From NCBI RefSeq assembly GCF_035046485.1, contig NC_085136.1, forward strand, positions 327,014,227 through 327,078,226: a stretch of 64,000 nucleotides of DNA. The letters are read 5' to 3'. Source of the DNA: Aedes albopictus. Taxonomy: Eukaryota; Arthropoda; Insecta; Diptera; Culicidae. How positions within the stretch are numbered: position 1 is the stretch's first letter; each line of letters starts with the position of its first letter. The position numbers and the translations under genes are program-made. The notes beneath the pieces were generated by a model. The model was not told the DNA's origin and did not search any database. It saw nothing but the letters and a program-made list of their open reading frames with translations. Below, in pieces: positions 29,726 to 41,804 of the stretch.

Positions 29726-30896
29726 TTTTATCGATTATTTGGGGATGCCGTACAGGTATGTTCCGTTTTTGTCACTATCCGATTTCGTCAACATTTCATT
29801 CCGTTTTTGTCAACACTAAAGTTTTTGTCAAATTTGGAATCGAAGTAGGCTCCGCCGCGATCGGACGTCTCTTTGTTTGGCTGTAAAGGTTTTTTTTCCC
29901 CTTTTGTGAATTTGTGACGATAATTTGGCTGGTGCTATGCCATCCAAAAGCAGCACGCGTACGAATTGGAGAATCATTTAGTTCCGAATTAACGGTTTCC
30001 GTGTTGTGTTTGTGACCGAAAGAAGAATATGGAGAATTTAAGTTCCCGTGAAAATGTGTTCCGTTGATTCCGTTTTCTTTCGTGCAAAAGCTAATCACTA
30101 AGGAGTCCCTGAATGTGCTAGATTTCCATAGTGTGAATTCTTTTTCTCGAGATTTATTCTTGATTACACTGACAGTTCGGGTGCTATCCGCGTACAAAAT
30201 GTAGATGTGTCGTGTGTTTCGCTGCACAATGTGCAATCAATTGGCGGATGGTGGAAAGAAACGAAGACGATTTTGAAAAGTTTGATTTTTGTGTTTTGTT
30301 GATATGATCACTCAAAACTGTCACCGAAGTGTTTCGGAAAAAGGATACCGGACGTTTGATTATTTGGTGAGACCTTTCTAATTTCTATGAGATGTCTTGA
30401 TGCTGAAAGTGTGGGCCCCCACACGTTTCACAGTTTATTCACTTACAATTTGATTTTCTTAGCACAACCGGGGAAAGGGTCACAATATTTTATCTCGTTT
30501 CAGAGAGCGAGCAATGGCGCTTAAATCTAGGCTTCCGAGCCAGGGCATGAGGGGAAAATCCTATGTCCCATCCCAGGACGAGGAGCCTAGATGGAGTGAC
30601 ATCAACTTTCTTAGCAACGTCACTCCCAACGTTTTTGCTTAACTTCTATACCACTTACTATACGGAGCGGTTGGTACGAGATGTCCCCGTTCTATGGTTT
30701 TCATTTAATATTTAATGACGCTGCACAGGCACAGTAGGCCTGACCGCTTCAATGCTAGTAATGTATCACTGATTCACAGCAAGCATTGATAATGACAAGA
30801 AAAATTATAGAAGTAGTCGATTCTATCATTTTCCAGGATTCTTCCAAGTGATGGCTGTATGTGTAGACTAGACTAGACAAGACTAGACACTAAAGT
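29726..30896. other. Non-coding stretch, repeat fragments only
   Basis: Contains TTCCGTTTTTGTCA motifs (29762-29815) also seen at 46897-47230. A segment at 30500-30600 (GCCAGGGCATGAGGGGAAAA) looks like a dispersed repeat. CTAGACTAGAC direct repeats occur at 30867-30888. No coding region is supported. Confidence 0.4.
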
Positions 30897-30900
30897 TTTT

Positions 30901-31068
30901 TTTTTATCTGTATTAACGAGACTTTTAGCCCTAGGCTAGTTCATCTCGGGACCCACGCTTTACTTCCCTTCCGAAGGAAGAACTCACATGTTGCAAGTTT
31001 GTCGGGAGTGGGATTCGATCCCAGGTCCTCGGCGTGATAGTCAAGTGTTCTAACCATCACACCAGGTC
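30901..31068 (-). mobile_element. tRNA-related SINE, full length
   Basis: On the minus strand the element starts GACCTGGTGTGATGGTTAG (A-box-like), has GGGATCGAATCCC (B box), and ends in AATACAGATAAAAAAAAA. It is flanked by the 13-bp duplication CACTAAAGTTTTT (30888-30900 and 31069-31081), proving retroposition. A truncated relative lies at 62338-62476. Confidence 0.8.
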
Positions 31069-31203
31069 CACTAAAGTTTTTGTCAAATTTGTTCCCTCGA
31101 AATTTAGAGCAATGTACTCCAAATACCTTGTCCTTAAAGGGCGCTGAAATCGGGAAATATTGAACAAGAGTTATTTATAATTTAACATTAATCTTGAGGC
31201 AAT

Positions 31204-31373
31204 GCCATTGGCGTAGCTAGCTTTTTCTTTTTTCTTACTCACTCTCCTAGACAAACACGAGTAAGAGAAGGATGAAAAAAGGAGGCACAGGCCCCCTGTT
31301 GCATTCCGCTCTTTCCCCTGCTTGTTTAGGAGAGTGAGTGAGATATAATAAAAGGCTAGCAACGCCAATGGGC
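31204..31373. mobile_element. Palindromic MITE with GCCATTGGCGTAGCTAGC ends
   Basis: The left arm GCCATTGGCGTAGCTAGC continues into TTACTCACTCTCCTAGACAAAC. The right arm is its near-complement (GTTTAGGAGAGTGAGTGAG ... GCTAGCAACGCCAATGGGC). The loop is about 55 bp. Confidence 0.7.
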
Positions 31374-31470
31374 AATGCATCCATGAATGAATTTGAAGCA
31401 ACCATCAATGATGACATAGAAGACGTATACGCTACAGTAGCTTTCAACACATTTCAAATTCAGCTGTAAA

Positions 31471-32115
31471 TAGGGTAAGGGAGGTATTTTGGACCGCTTT
31501 ATGAAGTGGATGAACAATTCAGCGAAAAAAGAAGGTTCCCACTTCTAAATATGGATAATTTCAGTAGGCATTACGTAAAGCAACATGTTTTCTGTCGAAA
31601 AAGGCCAAATAGAACTCAAAACTGTTGAAGTAAATACAAGAAATATCAAAACTCCTGAAGGATCTCGGGCTTCTATTTTGGACCAAAATATGTCCACATC
31701 TGATTATGTTGAACATATTTTGGCCATACCTCAAACCACCATTTTAGTAAATATTATCGCTCTACCGAGGTTAAGAACAGTTTATTTTAAGTTCTTACAT
31801 GGCCCTAACTACATTCACATGAAATAAATAGTTATTGAAATTTAATACCTCTTCGAAGCCGACTACAAATTTGTCACCTTCTTTGTTTTTTGTGCTTTTT
31901 CGTGCGTTTCATTGGAAGTGAAAACATTTTCTCTATTTTTGATGCTGAACAGCATATTTAACTGACATCCAAAATAAAGGTCATCACACAGTTGAATACT
32001 TTTCGTGTTCCAATAAAAATTTACCAAGATTTAGTAGAGATTATGTGATAAATATCATAAAACTCCCTAGGTGGGCCAAAATACCTGCCCGGTCCAAAAT
32101 ACCTCCACTACCCTA
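31471..32115. mobile_element. TIR element with GGAGGTATTTTGGACC ends
   Basis: TAGGGTAAGGGAGGTATTTTG at the left and its near-complement GGTCCAAAATACCTCCACTA + CCCTA at the right, with TA borders. Internal partial copies of ATTTTGGACC occur near 31675, 31720 and 32073. The 80-residue frame at 31585-31827 arises from these repeats and is not a supported gene. Confidence 0.7.
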
Positions 32116-32895
32116 ATGTTTTTAATTGGTGTCCCGTCCGGGGATTGCTTCAGGATGTCCATCTCGGTATTCCTCCAAGAACTTCCTTCTGAAGTTTCTT
32201 CTTCTCATTTCTTCTTTTTCTATTTTACGGCTCTCCGTACCAACTGGAACTTGGCCTGCCTCTTAAAGTGTTAATCGAGAACTTAAACAATTTAAGGTTT
32301 TTTTTTGCCTGTCGTTGCCTGATTTTTTTACATTACAATCTTTTTTCAAGACTTTTTTTAAGTAAAATAAAAAAATCACGCAAGTTTTTACACGTATTTC
32401 TGTTGAATTCTTCTCTCCTGGTCGCTATTTCTTTAAGACGGGGCTCAAATTTCTACCACAGATTTTTTTGTCATCCTCGATACCCTGTCCAAATTTTTCC
32501 AACCGAAACTGCTATATTCACTAGCCTGGATATTCCTATAGAATTTTATGCGGTATTTCATCCTTCGATTGCTCCAAAAACGCAATCTTGGTTTTCTCCA
32601 GTAATTCCTAATAGCGATTCTACCTTGTATTCCTCCAGATTCCTTAATGGATTTTTTTTCTGAGAAATCGTCAGGAAATAATTCAGATGCTCCTTTAGGT
32701 GAATTGGGAGTTAAGTCTTTCAGAAATAAGTATCTCTAGGAAAGAGGAGTCACAATCTTGAAAAACGATCTGGGGATTTCTCCAGCAGCTCCTGAAGGGT
32801 TCCTACAAGAAACTATTGATTCCCAAAAAAATCTAAAGAAATCTCATCAATTCTGAAAGTATCCCTCGAGGAACAATTGGATGATTTCTTGAAAG
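32116..32895. repeat. Remnant of the GGAATTCC-type array
   Basis: Strongly diverged units such as ATTCCTCCAAGAACTTCCTTC and TTCTCCAGTAATTCCT, mixed with T-rich DNA. No gene is supported. Confidence 0.4.
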
Positions 32896-35800
32896 AACTT
32901 CCAATGCAGAACGATGTTTCTCGAACGATGCGACTGGCAGTCCTTTGGTAAGGATATCAGCTGTCTCTTCCGCAGTCTATCTTACCTTCTCGTATACACT
33001 GTTTGACAAACGACAGCTTCACCTCGGTGTGCTTCATCTTCTTCGAGGGGCCATCAGATTCAGCGACCGGTATCGCGGACTGATTGTCCTCGAATATCTT
33101 CACCGGACGACGATCCAGCAACTTCAACTCTTCAAGCAACTTGCAGGTCCATAACACTTCGCATATGCAATCAGCCAGGGCACTACACTCCGCCTCGGTT
33201 GAAGACAGTGCCACGGTTCTTTGCTTCTTGGAACTCCACGCCGTTGTTGATCCGTACAGCTGAAGCAGGTATCCGGATGTCGAGTGACGATCGTTGATGT
33301 CGGTTGCCCAATTGGCATCCGCGTACCCGACGATCTGACGGCCAGTCTCACTTTTTGCGTACACCAACCCGAAGTTCGCCGTACCCTTCAAGTATCTCAA
33401 CATCCTCTTTGCATGTCCCCAATGTTGCTCCGACGGATTACACTGGAACTGGCTGAAGAAGGATACCGCCGCGCTCAAGTTCGGCCGTGATGCTACTACC
33501 AAGTAAGTGAGACAGCCGATGAGTTCACGATAAGGCTTATCCAGGTGTTGAGCTTCCAGGGACTTCTCGAGCTGCAAGTTAGTCTCCATGGGTGTACGCG
33601 GCGGTTTGCAGTCTTGCATGCCAAATCGCTTCAGGACTGCGTTGATGTAGCACGGCTGGCTTAGCTTCATGGTGCCTTGACTCCGATCCCGGTCGATTTG
33701 TAGACCCAAGAACACTTTAGCTTCTCCGAGGTCTTGCATTCGGAACTCCTTCTGAAGCGTTCGCTTGACCACCTCCACGCTGTTCAGATTCTTCGCAATA
33801 ACCAGTATGTTATCTACGTATTGTAGCAGGTAGACAGGACCGTCGCTTCCGTATCGTACGTAGAGGCAGTTGTCCTCTTCACATCGTTGGAATCCGCACT
33901 CAATCATGAACTCGTTGAAGCGATCGTTCCAGGCTTTCGATGCTTGACGCAGACCGTAAATGGATTTGAGCAGTTTACACACTCTATCTTCCTCCTCAAA
34001 TCCTTTGGGCTGCCTCATATAAATGTCCTCCGTTAGTGTACCGTTGAGAAACGTATGCAAGCATGGAACGTACTGTTGACATCTTGACAACGGGCGCATA
34101 GGTTTCGGAGAAATCAAAACCGTATCTCTGCGTAAAGCCTTTGGCAACCAATCTTGTCTTCCGCTTCTGCACTGAGCCATCCGGGTTGAATTTCGTCCGG
34201 AACACCCACTTACAGTCGATTGGCCTGCATCCTGCCGGTAAATCTACCAGCTGGCACGTTCCGTTGTCCGTCAATGACCGCAGCTCATCATCCACTGCTC
34301 GCTTCCACTCCGGCCAGTCGTCCAACTGTTTCAGCTCCTCGATTGTACTCGGAATATTCTCCACGTAGTTCTCCGCGTTGAGTGCGAAGGCCATGCACAT
34401 GTAGTCGCTTAGCTTTGCAGGTGGCTTTCTAATTCGATCGCTCCGACTTACATTGGGAGTCTCCGGTGGATCTGATTCCAGCGCCGGCTCCTGTTCACCG
34501 TCTGTATCAGAATCTCCATCGTCAGGAATGCCATTTGTTGCTTCCATGTCGTTGATCTGGAATCGCGATCCAGCCAATCGGCGATCGTCACCCATCGAAG
34601 AACATTCCTCCTGGCATTGAACTTCCGGATCGCTACAGACGCCTCGGCCGAGCGGAGGTAACGGCACTTTCTTGATCACCACGTCGCGAGCCATGAATAT
34701 CTTCTTGCCGTCCCACAGCCGGTATCCGTTTGGCCCGTACCCGACGAAATTGCTGGACCTGCTACGCGCTTCAAGCTTGCTACGCTTCTCCTGTGGCATC
34801 AGACTCATAGCCAAGCTCCCGAAGATCCGCATCCGAGACACATCCGGTTTGCGGCCGTACCACAGTTCGTACGGGGTTTTGTTCGACGTCACTGCTGCTG
34901 TCGGGCTCCTGTTGATAAGGTATGCGGCCGTTTGGCTCAATCCCGAATCAGCTATCATCGACCGCGCTTTATCGAGAATGGTGCGATTTAAGCGTTCGCT
35001 GACCCCATTCTGCTGCGGATACGGATACCCTTAACGGCACAGAACTCAGTGAACGCTCTACCCACATATTCGCCCCCGTTGTCGCAACGCAGGCGGCTTA
35101 CGCTGCTGCCAAAGTGGGCCTCGGCCATCGCCACGTAGGATTTGAACGAATCCAGCACCTCGTCTATCGTGTGTAAGATGTACACCACGCAAAAGTGAGT
35201 ATAATCGTCAGTGAATGTGACTTGATATCGCTTACCATTCCAAGACGCTGGCTTCATTGCGCCGCAGCCATCGCTGTGTATCAGCTCAAGCGGCCGGGAG
35301 CTCCGTGGCAGTATCCTGGAACGGTTTTCTGGTCTGCTTGCCCTCCAACCACGGGCCGCACATTTCCATTTTTAGCACTGCACTCTTGTCAAGTGAAATT
35401 CCGTTCACCACTTCACCACTAATTAGTTTAGTCAGTCCACTTCGACCGATGTGGCCATATCTTCTATGCCACATCTCCACATTGTCCATCGATTGCACGG
35501 TTGCCAAGCTCTCCGAACCCATCACTTTCTCCACGTCCACATTTAGCACATACAGTCTATCCGTACGATGTCCAGTGCACAACACTTCACCGTTTCTCTT
35601 TATCACAGCGGTATTTTTGGTAAACACTACCTCCATACCAAGCTCACCGCACCGCCGGATCGAAAACAAATTGTAGTTCAAGCCGGGCACATAGAGAACG
35701 TTTTCCACGACATATTTCACTTGCCGCTTGCCGATTCGCGCAATTTTGTCCACTTTTCCTTTGTAATGGCTTCGGAGAACTTGACCCGAAGCAATCTTAA

Positions 35801-36762
35801 TCAACACTGCACTTTCCAGCTGTTGCACGTCACGCAAATATTCTTCGGAGCAGATCATATGATCTGACGCCCCTGAATCCAAGATCCACTCAAAACCCCC
35901 ATCACTCGGAGCAGATTTATCATCGTCCACGCAGCTGCTGATGAACGTCACTTCCGAAGACTCCGACGTGTGCCTTCTCCTTCTTATTCGGCTTCTTCGC
36001 TGGCTTTCCATGCTTCGCTGTGTCGAATTCCCGCCGATGAGGACAATCAGCGCGTTTGTGTCTCACTTTTCCGCAAGCAAAACACTTTATCTTCATTTTA
36101 TCAGTTTTGCCCGCAAACGCCGTCGATGCGTTGCTCCCTCCGACGTCGTCACTGTACTCCCGCTTGACGCTCTCGCTCAACAAGCGAGCTTTCACAAAAT
36201 CCAGCGTGCATTGCTTGGTCGAAAATGTCTTCAACACCGTAACCAGCTGATCATATGACTTCGGCATCGTTTAGAGGAGGTAGAACACCACCAAATGCTC
36301 CGGCAACTTGATCCCGGCCGAATCCAGGTCTCGGACCATCCGGTCGAATGCCAACAAGTGGGCCTGCATTGGTGTTCCCTCGTCGAACTTCATTGCAGAC
36401 AGCCGCTTTATCAGGTAGAATTGCCCGGAGATTCCTTTCCGCGCGAAAGTGGATTCGAGCATCCTCCAAATTTCAGCTGGTGTGCGTTTGCCCTTTATGT
36501 ATTCCAACTGCGAGTCAGCGATGTTGCGAACGAGCACTGATTTACATTTGACATCCTTCTTGAGACGACTCGCCAGCAGCCTGTCCTTGCTCCTCCTCAC
36601 ATCGGCATCGTCGCCGGGAAGGACCTGCAATTCCAGAACATCCTCTGCCTCATCTCGTACACATTCCACGAGCCCCAACTCTTCGAGGTGAACTTCCATC
36701 CGGAAGCACCAGTTGGCGTAGTTGGATCCATCAAAGAGGTAAATTTTCTTGTCCTCTTCCAT
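32896..36762 (-). pseudogene. Ty1/copia element A gag-pol, decayed
   Basis: Read leftwards. Gag starts at ATG 36762 (MEEDKKIYLFDGSNYANWCF); after a stop, PKSYDQLVTVLKTF and a CCHC knuckle (CFACGKVRHKRADC) follow. Protease and pre-integrase lie at 36011-35286 (WILDSGASDHM, MWHRRYGHIG). Integrase core is at 35257-34988 (TFTDDYTHF, RCDNGGEYVG) and 34958-34700 (ELWYGRKPDVSRMRIFG). RT spans 34300-33700 (CKWVFRTKFNPDGS, KSIYGLRQASKAWNDRF) with YVDN in place of catalytic YVDD. RNase H follows (GYADANWATDINDRHSTSGY), then after a frameshift DILTKGLPVASFEKH. Frame changes near 36270, 35290, 35000, 34100 and 32957 make it dead. No 3' LTR is visible. Confidence 0.92.
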
Positions 36763-36841
36763 CGCTGCTAACAACTTATTCCGACCGCCGCGAAACTTGT
36801 TTAAACGTGTTCGAACGCGCACTCGTGTGGGGCTAGGGCTG

Positions 36842-37399
36842 TGTACACTGAAAAACAAAAGAACCCAAATTTGAGTATTTTTAAACTCACTTTTGAGTTC
36901 TTTTTTGCATCCTGTTTCATTCGCTCTCTTTATTGTTGTCAGAGAGTGAATAGCAAAACAACCCAACTTTGAGAGTTCGATGCGGGAAGCCAAAATTGAG
37001 TAAGTGGCACAGTACCGAAAGTTGAGTAATTTTAACTGACGGTTGAGTAAAAAGAACCTTGACTTTAGGTACTTTGGCCGTATACGCCTAAATGCAAACT
37101 ACCTACCTAAACATCGACTCCAGCAACTCAAAATTGGCTTCCCGCACGCAACCTCGTAGTTGGGTGGAATGAACTCACTTTTGGGTACTTTCGTTTTTCC
37201 GTGTAGGATTCTGTCCGTCCGTATCCGATGCTAGCCTCTAACTGCTTGTTGTTGTTTTGATCCTCCCTGACAGTTTGTCGCGCGCAACCAAAGTATATAC
37301 CATAAGAGGTATGCATAGTCGGGTGCGTATGTGAAGCAACCAAATGCAGATGTACGAACAACGGTGCTCATCGATCGTGCATAAGTGCAATACACTACA
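36842..37399 (-). repeat. 3' LTR of element B, split by a MITE
   Basis: TGTA at 36842-36845, then a MITE, then 37206-37399 ending CACTACA. Excluding the MITE it equals the 198-bp LTR at 41607-41804. The LTR is unusually short. Confidence 0.88.
36846..37203. mobile_element. MITE with CACTGAAAAACAAAAGAACC ends
   Basis: The left end CACTGAAAAACAAAAGAACC and the complement of the right end (CACGGAAAAACGAAAGTACC) pair with few mismatches and continue into AAATTTGAGT/AAAAGTGAGT. TA on both sides (36844-36845 and 37204-37205) is the target duplication. It sits four bases inside the 3' LTR of element B, so it is younger still. Confidence 0.78.
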
Positions 37400-40300
37400 A
37401 TCTCCCCTTTTCAATAAAAATGCGAATAAGTTTATTGCCAAAGCATTTGACGCGTTTCTTTGTCCGTACATTCTTGATTATTGTGTTTATGGTAAACTTC
37501 TCGTGATGTACCTCTTGGTCTTCTCCAAACTGCAACTCAGCCAACACAACGAGTCCCAAACTGAATGTTTGATCATAACTCAAAATATCGTCTACCTATT
37601 CTTCATTTTTTTACAAAGACTTTCTTCTTGTATCAGACATGAATGGTACTCTTAATAATGCATTTGAATCATGGTTTGAATTAATCTCACGTTCAAGATA
37701 AATGTATTAACCAAAGTAGGACGTTGGGGTCAATATGGCTCGCTGAACATCCACTACGCCAGCGTGGTGCACTCTGCGTAACATCTTAGGAGAGGTAATT
37801 CATATTTAGTAAGATCCGTGATTAGCTGCAAACTTTGTTCGCACTGTTTCTCATTAAAACATCTCCCAGTCTTATTTTGCAATGTTCATTTTAGTCTAGA
37901 GCTACTGCTCTCTTTTTCCTTCTTTTTTTTTTATTTTTTTTAGCAGTTGCCGAGTACTATGTATCACCTCCATTAATCACACGTACTGTTTGCAATGTAC
38001 AATAAGGTCAATTATGCACCCACCACGGTACAAGATTAAACATACTGCTACACGATATATTTCAGACAGGTTGATCTTTGACTTGGAATGGTCCCTTTAA
38101 CCGAGCCATCATCAGGTCTTCACCTACTGTTATCAGACCCTTTCATTCACATGAAGATGTACCAACAGTGAATTGAACTGAATCGCTCATTTAAACGAAT
38201 CACTAGTGTTCAGAGTCAGTGCAACGTAGAGACCTACTTGAATACATAAACAATTAAATAATATATATGGGTATCTTACAAAACTCACTCAGCAACAAAA
38301 ACTTAATGACCCCTGTAGATTATTCCAAAACAAACCCGACCTCACGACGTGCCTTCCATAAGCATCTCACGGTCTATAGTCACACTATGATTAGTAATAT
38401 GAAAATGTGACAAGTAATGAGCAATTCGGATATATAGATCCCTTAGAAACACCCTGCGCAACAAGTCTGCATGCGATTATAAGAATGTCACTTTCTTCCT
38501 CTTATTGGCGTAACGTTAACGTAGGATGACATCATTTTCATTAAGTATTGGCCCATGTTCTTGTTCCATAGATATGTAGAAACCTCAAATCTATATCAAG
38601 CCATTTTTGCGTTTTATAAGTCGATAGCAATTGACGTGGTTTTCGCCAGAGATAAAGGAATGCGCCACGCATCACCAATCGTTTGCGTTCGGTGACTATA
38701 GTAAGACAGATATCATTGTCTTAATTCTCTCCCCTTTTTTTTGCGTATTGAGCTATCAAGACAAAAGATATTGTCAATGTCGAAACTAACAATGCTAGCT
38801 GAACATCAGCTAATTTAGCTAAAATTTTCAAAATCCAGCTCAAAATAGGATTATTCATCTTTTGTACAGAAACAATACTTGTGGGGGAATAAGTGCAAGC
38901 GTAATGCAACGTCCCATATTATATTCGCTTTGTATAACACATGGATCCATGAATTGCTTGATTTAGCCTGCCCTGCTTTCGCAAGCATGTCCCTCTTACT
39001 CTGACTTCGCACATCAATGTCGATAAAATACTCTCTCGGTTTTCTATCAATCACCACTCACCGTATCACGCTTACCTGCGGAATGATAAAACGAAATATT
39101 TTCCACTCGAAAAAAAACAATATATATGTGGGTATACCCCATATGTGGGTATACCCTTTTGATTTGTAGCAATTTTGGTATTAAAACCAGGGAGGGTGTA
39201 GGCACGTCAAACTCGAACAAACTACGCCTACCTAACATGCATCGCGAGCGGGCCTTCCCAAACACAATGCGACTTTGCGGGCCATCCCCATCAGCAACAC
39301 AAACCGATTTCCAAGCAGAATTCGATCAGGCCCCAGGTCGCGTTGCCAGTCGACACTAACACGCTCGCAAACAGTAGGCCTACCTTACCGCTTGCGAATC
39401 CCCTGATTGAAACTTGGTGCAACTTGGATCGTGTGATGCCTATTGTTTCTTATCATTTTGAACAGGTGGTAAAACAAATTGAATCAAATGTAAATCTCGT
39501 GATGGTCATCAGTTTCTCCATCACTGCTGTTATACCCATCTCAACTGGATACTTCCTTTTATAAGAACCATTATTTTCCTTCCACAACGGATATGATATT
39601 CATATGCATATAAATGTATAAATCTTTTCACTGATGTATCGACGATAATTACCAATAACAATATTTAAAGAATACATCTTGTTAAGTTAGTGTGCAGGCT
39701 AGAAACAAAACACACGAATCACTAGCAATCCTTAGCACTCCGACCTTCAATCAACAATCCTGTAGGTATTTACCATTGAATGTCGTATCAACGAACCATC
39801 AAAGTAAACTTATCCCATCAAAGCAAAAGCGCCACTGTGAAAGCAATGGAGATATGTCAAAAACACGTGTCTCTGACCTCACTATACTACATATATGTAC
39901 ATCGCTGATACTCGTACATCTTTATCGCTTTGTCGAGTGCAGTGGTAAAGAATATGTCAATCGTTTTGCCTTTATATTCATTGCTGATGGATTACAATCT
40001 AATATCAATCACAGATAAATGTGTTTGTGATCATTTAGCTCCATTCCTGACTCAATCATAGGTCAACACCAACTTCATTGTCCAACTCTTCAAACAAAAC
40101 TGGAGAATGCTCTGTAGCAAATCACCCGCAGTTGAGAGGCACTGCTCCATCTCGTGGCCACACGTATCAACTGGAGGCCTCTCGCCTCTAGCCCTGCACT
40201 CTCTTGACCATTTACGCACAAGACATTGGACATATTTTCCTCGCTGCAATAGTGCCATCGGACTTTTCACAAATACTTTGTGAAGCCATGCTTGAAATCA

Positions 40301-41606
40301 AAAGCTGCAGAGCTTTTCCAATTCCTCTTCTCATAGTTATCTATCCCAGTCGCACCTCGTTAAGCCGACCATAAACATCTATGACACAAACACACCTGGG
40401 CAAAATAGTCATGCTTATCTGTACAGTCTCGGAAGCGAAAAATCACGTCATTATCGAGGTTCCACGACTTTATACAAGTGAAGACACCGTTTCATACATT
40501 TTACATCCCCTGAGACAATTTCTTTACCAAAAGATAATACAGCCAAAAAGCTCAATGTCCAACGGATAAAATTTCAAATTCTCGAATTGTCGGCTAGTAT
40601 TTACGGCTAGATGCTCTCGGTAACGCTCCGTTACTATTTGATGCCGCGTAAATCGTTACAGCTTTCCCTCTTCTTTTTTTTCGCCTGTTTGCAAATACGA
40701 CGAACTCGTGTACCAATCACTTGGAGAGGAAATGGCCGTACCGCTCAATCCCAGGAAAAACAATCCTCTCTCCAATATGTATCGACGTCTACGATATCAA
40801 CCCTTCGTTCTATTATATTATTGGACAAACTCATGTGAACAAGCAAACCTCCATTCATTTCCACTCCAGCACCTGGGCAGCGTAATCCTGCTGTGTTGTT
40901 GACAGCCGTGTTGTATTTTTAAATAAGCTGACCATTGCACTGGCCCTTTGCAACCACTTCGATTCTTTCCAAAACTCATGTTTTCTCTCTTTTCCATCTT
41001 CAGCATCTTGCAACCACATGAAAGAGCTATCCCGTGTCATGGAAGCCCGAAACTCCTCCGTTTTCATCATGGAAGCGCCCAGATTAAGCCCATGCTTTTT
41101 CATTCTCGCAACATCCCTTTGGAAAATCCTGCTGTTTCTCCATAGTCCACACACGCTGATAAAATCACTCCGATTTTCTCAGATTTCATATGCGAAACTC
41201 AATCAATTCTCACTTTTTTTTTACTCAGGGGAAATCCTGTCGATTTCCGCCAACGCCACGAGAACCACTCTGATTCTCTCGAACTTTGCCCCCCGGAGAA
41301 TTCTGCCAACTCTCGCTTTTTTTACCAGGGGAAATCCTGCAGATTTCCGCCAACGCCATGGGAATCACTCCAATTCCCGCAAAGTTCGACCCCACGGAGA
41401 AATCTTCACATTTCTCGCGTCTTAAGACTTCCCTTCTGTGACTATATTTCCACGGAGAATCCTTCCAAATTCTCGCATCTCATCCTTTGGTTTGCCCCAA
41501 ATCCTTCACCTCTGTGCCAATCCGATCGCCAACATTCGTTTCTGCCAGTGGTATTTCGAATATTTACCTCGCATTTCCTATTTTTTTTCTATCCTCGTCG
41601 CCAGGT
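37400..41606 (-). other. Interior of element B, no recognisable protein
   Basis: 4.2 kb, AT-rich, with frequent stops in all frames. The longest minus frame of interest (41154-40855, 99 residues, KESKWLQRASAMVSLFK region) has no family resemblance that I recognise, though it lies where gag would start. No zinc knuckle, DSG protease, DDE or YxDD motif was found. Confidence 0.6.
41121..41474 (-). ncRNA. Array of nine co-varying stem-loops in the leader of element B
   Basis: On the transcribed (minus) strand nine short hairpins recur at 30-70 nt spacing, at plus coordinates 41455-41474, 41397-41416, 41360-41378, 41330-41348, 41296-41314, 41260-41278, 41230-41248, 41161-41177 and 41121-41141. 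Examples are GGAAATCTGCAGGATTTCC, GAGAAATGTGAAGATTTCTC and GGGAATTGGAGTGATTCCC. Stems of 6-7 bp differ in sequence but stay paired; loops are 5-6 nt and purine-rich. Several are preceded by GCG and followed by a C-N-TGG-like string. At least five use a G-U pair that exists only in minus-strand RNA. They lie ~130-490 nt from the 5' LTR, where packaging or dimerisation signals are found in retroelements. Function is inference. Confidence 0.6.
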
Positions 41607-41804
41607 TGTAGGATTCTGTCCGTCCGTATCCGATGCTAGCCTCTAACTGCTTGTTGTTGTTTTGATCCTCCCTGACAGTTTGTCGCGCGCAACCAAAGTA
41701 TATACCATAAGAGGTATGCATAGTCGGGTGCGTATGTGAAGCAACCAAATGCAGATGTACGAACAACGGTGCTCATCGATCGTGCATAAGTGCAATACAC
41801 TACA
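41607..41804 (-). repeat. 5' LTR of element B
   Basis: 198 bp, TGTAGGATTC to CACTACA on the plus strand. It looks identical to the other LTR, implying recent insertion. Confidence 0.9.

Noticed and set aside
30901..31068. Candidate tRNA gene (A- and B-box-like motifs)
   Set aside because: No acceptor stem or anticodon arm can be drawn. The A-rich tail and 13-bp target duplication show a SINE.
31585..31827. 80-codon plus frame in the GGAGGTATTTTGGACC element
   Set aside because: It contains translated copies of the element's own TTTTGGACC repeats and has no recognisable domain.
32268..32663. 131-codon plus frame rich in Phe/Leu/Ser
   Set aside because: T-rich DNA with remnants of the GGAATTCC array; no transmembrane topology or family signal beyond composition.
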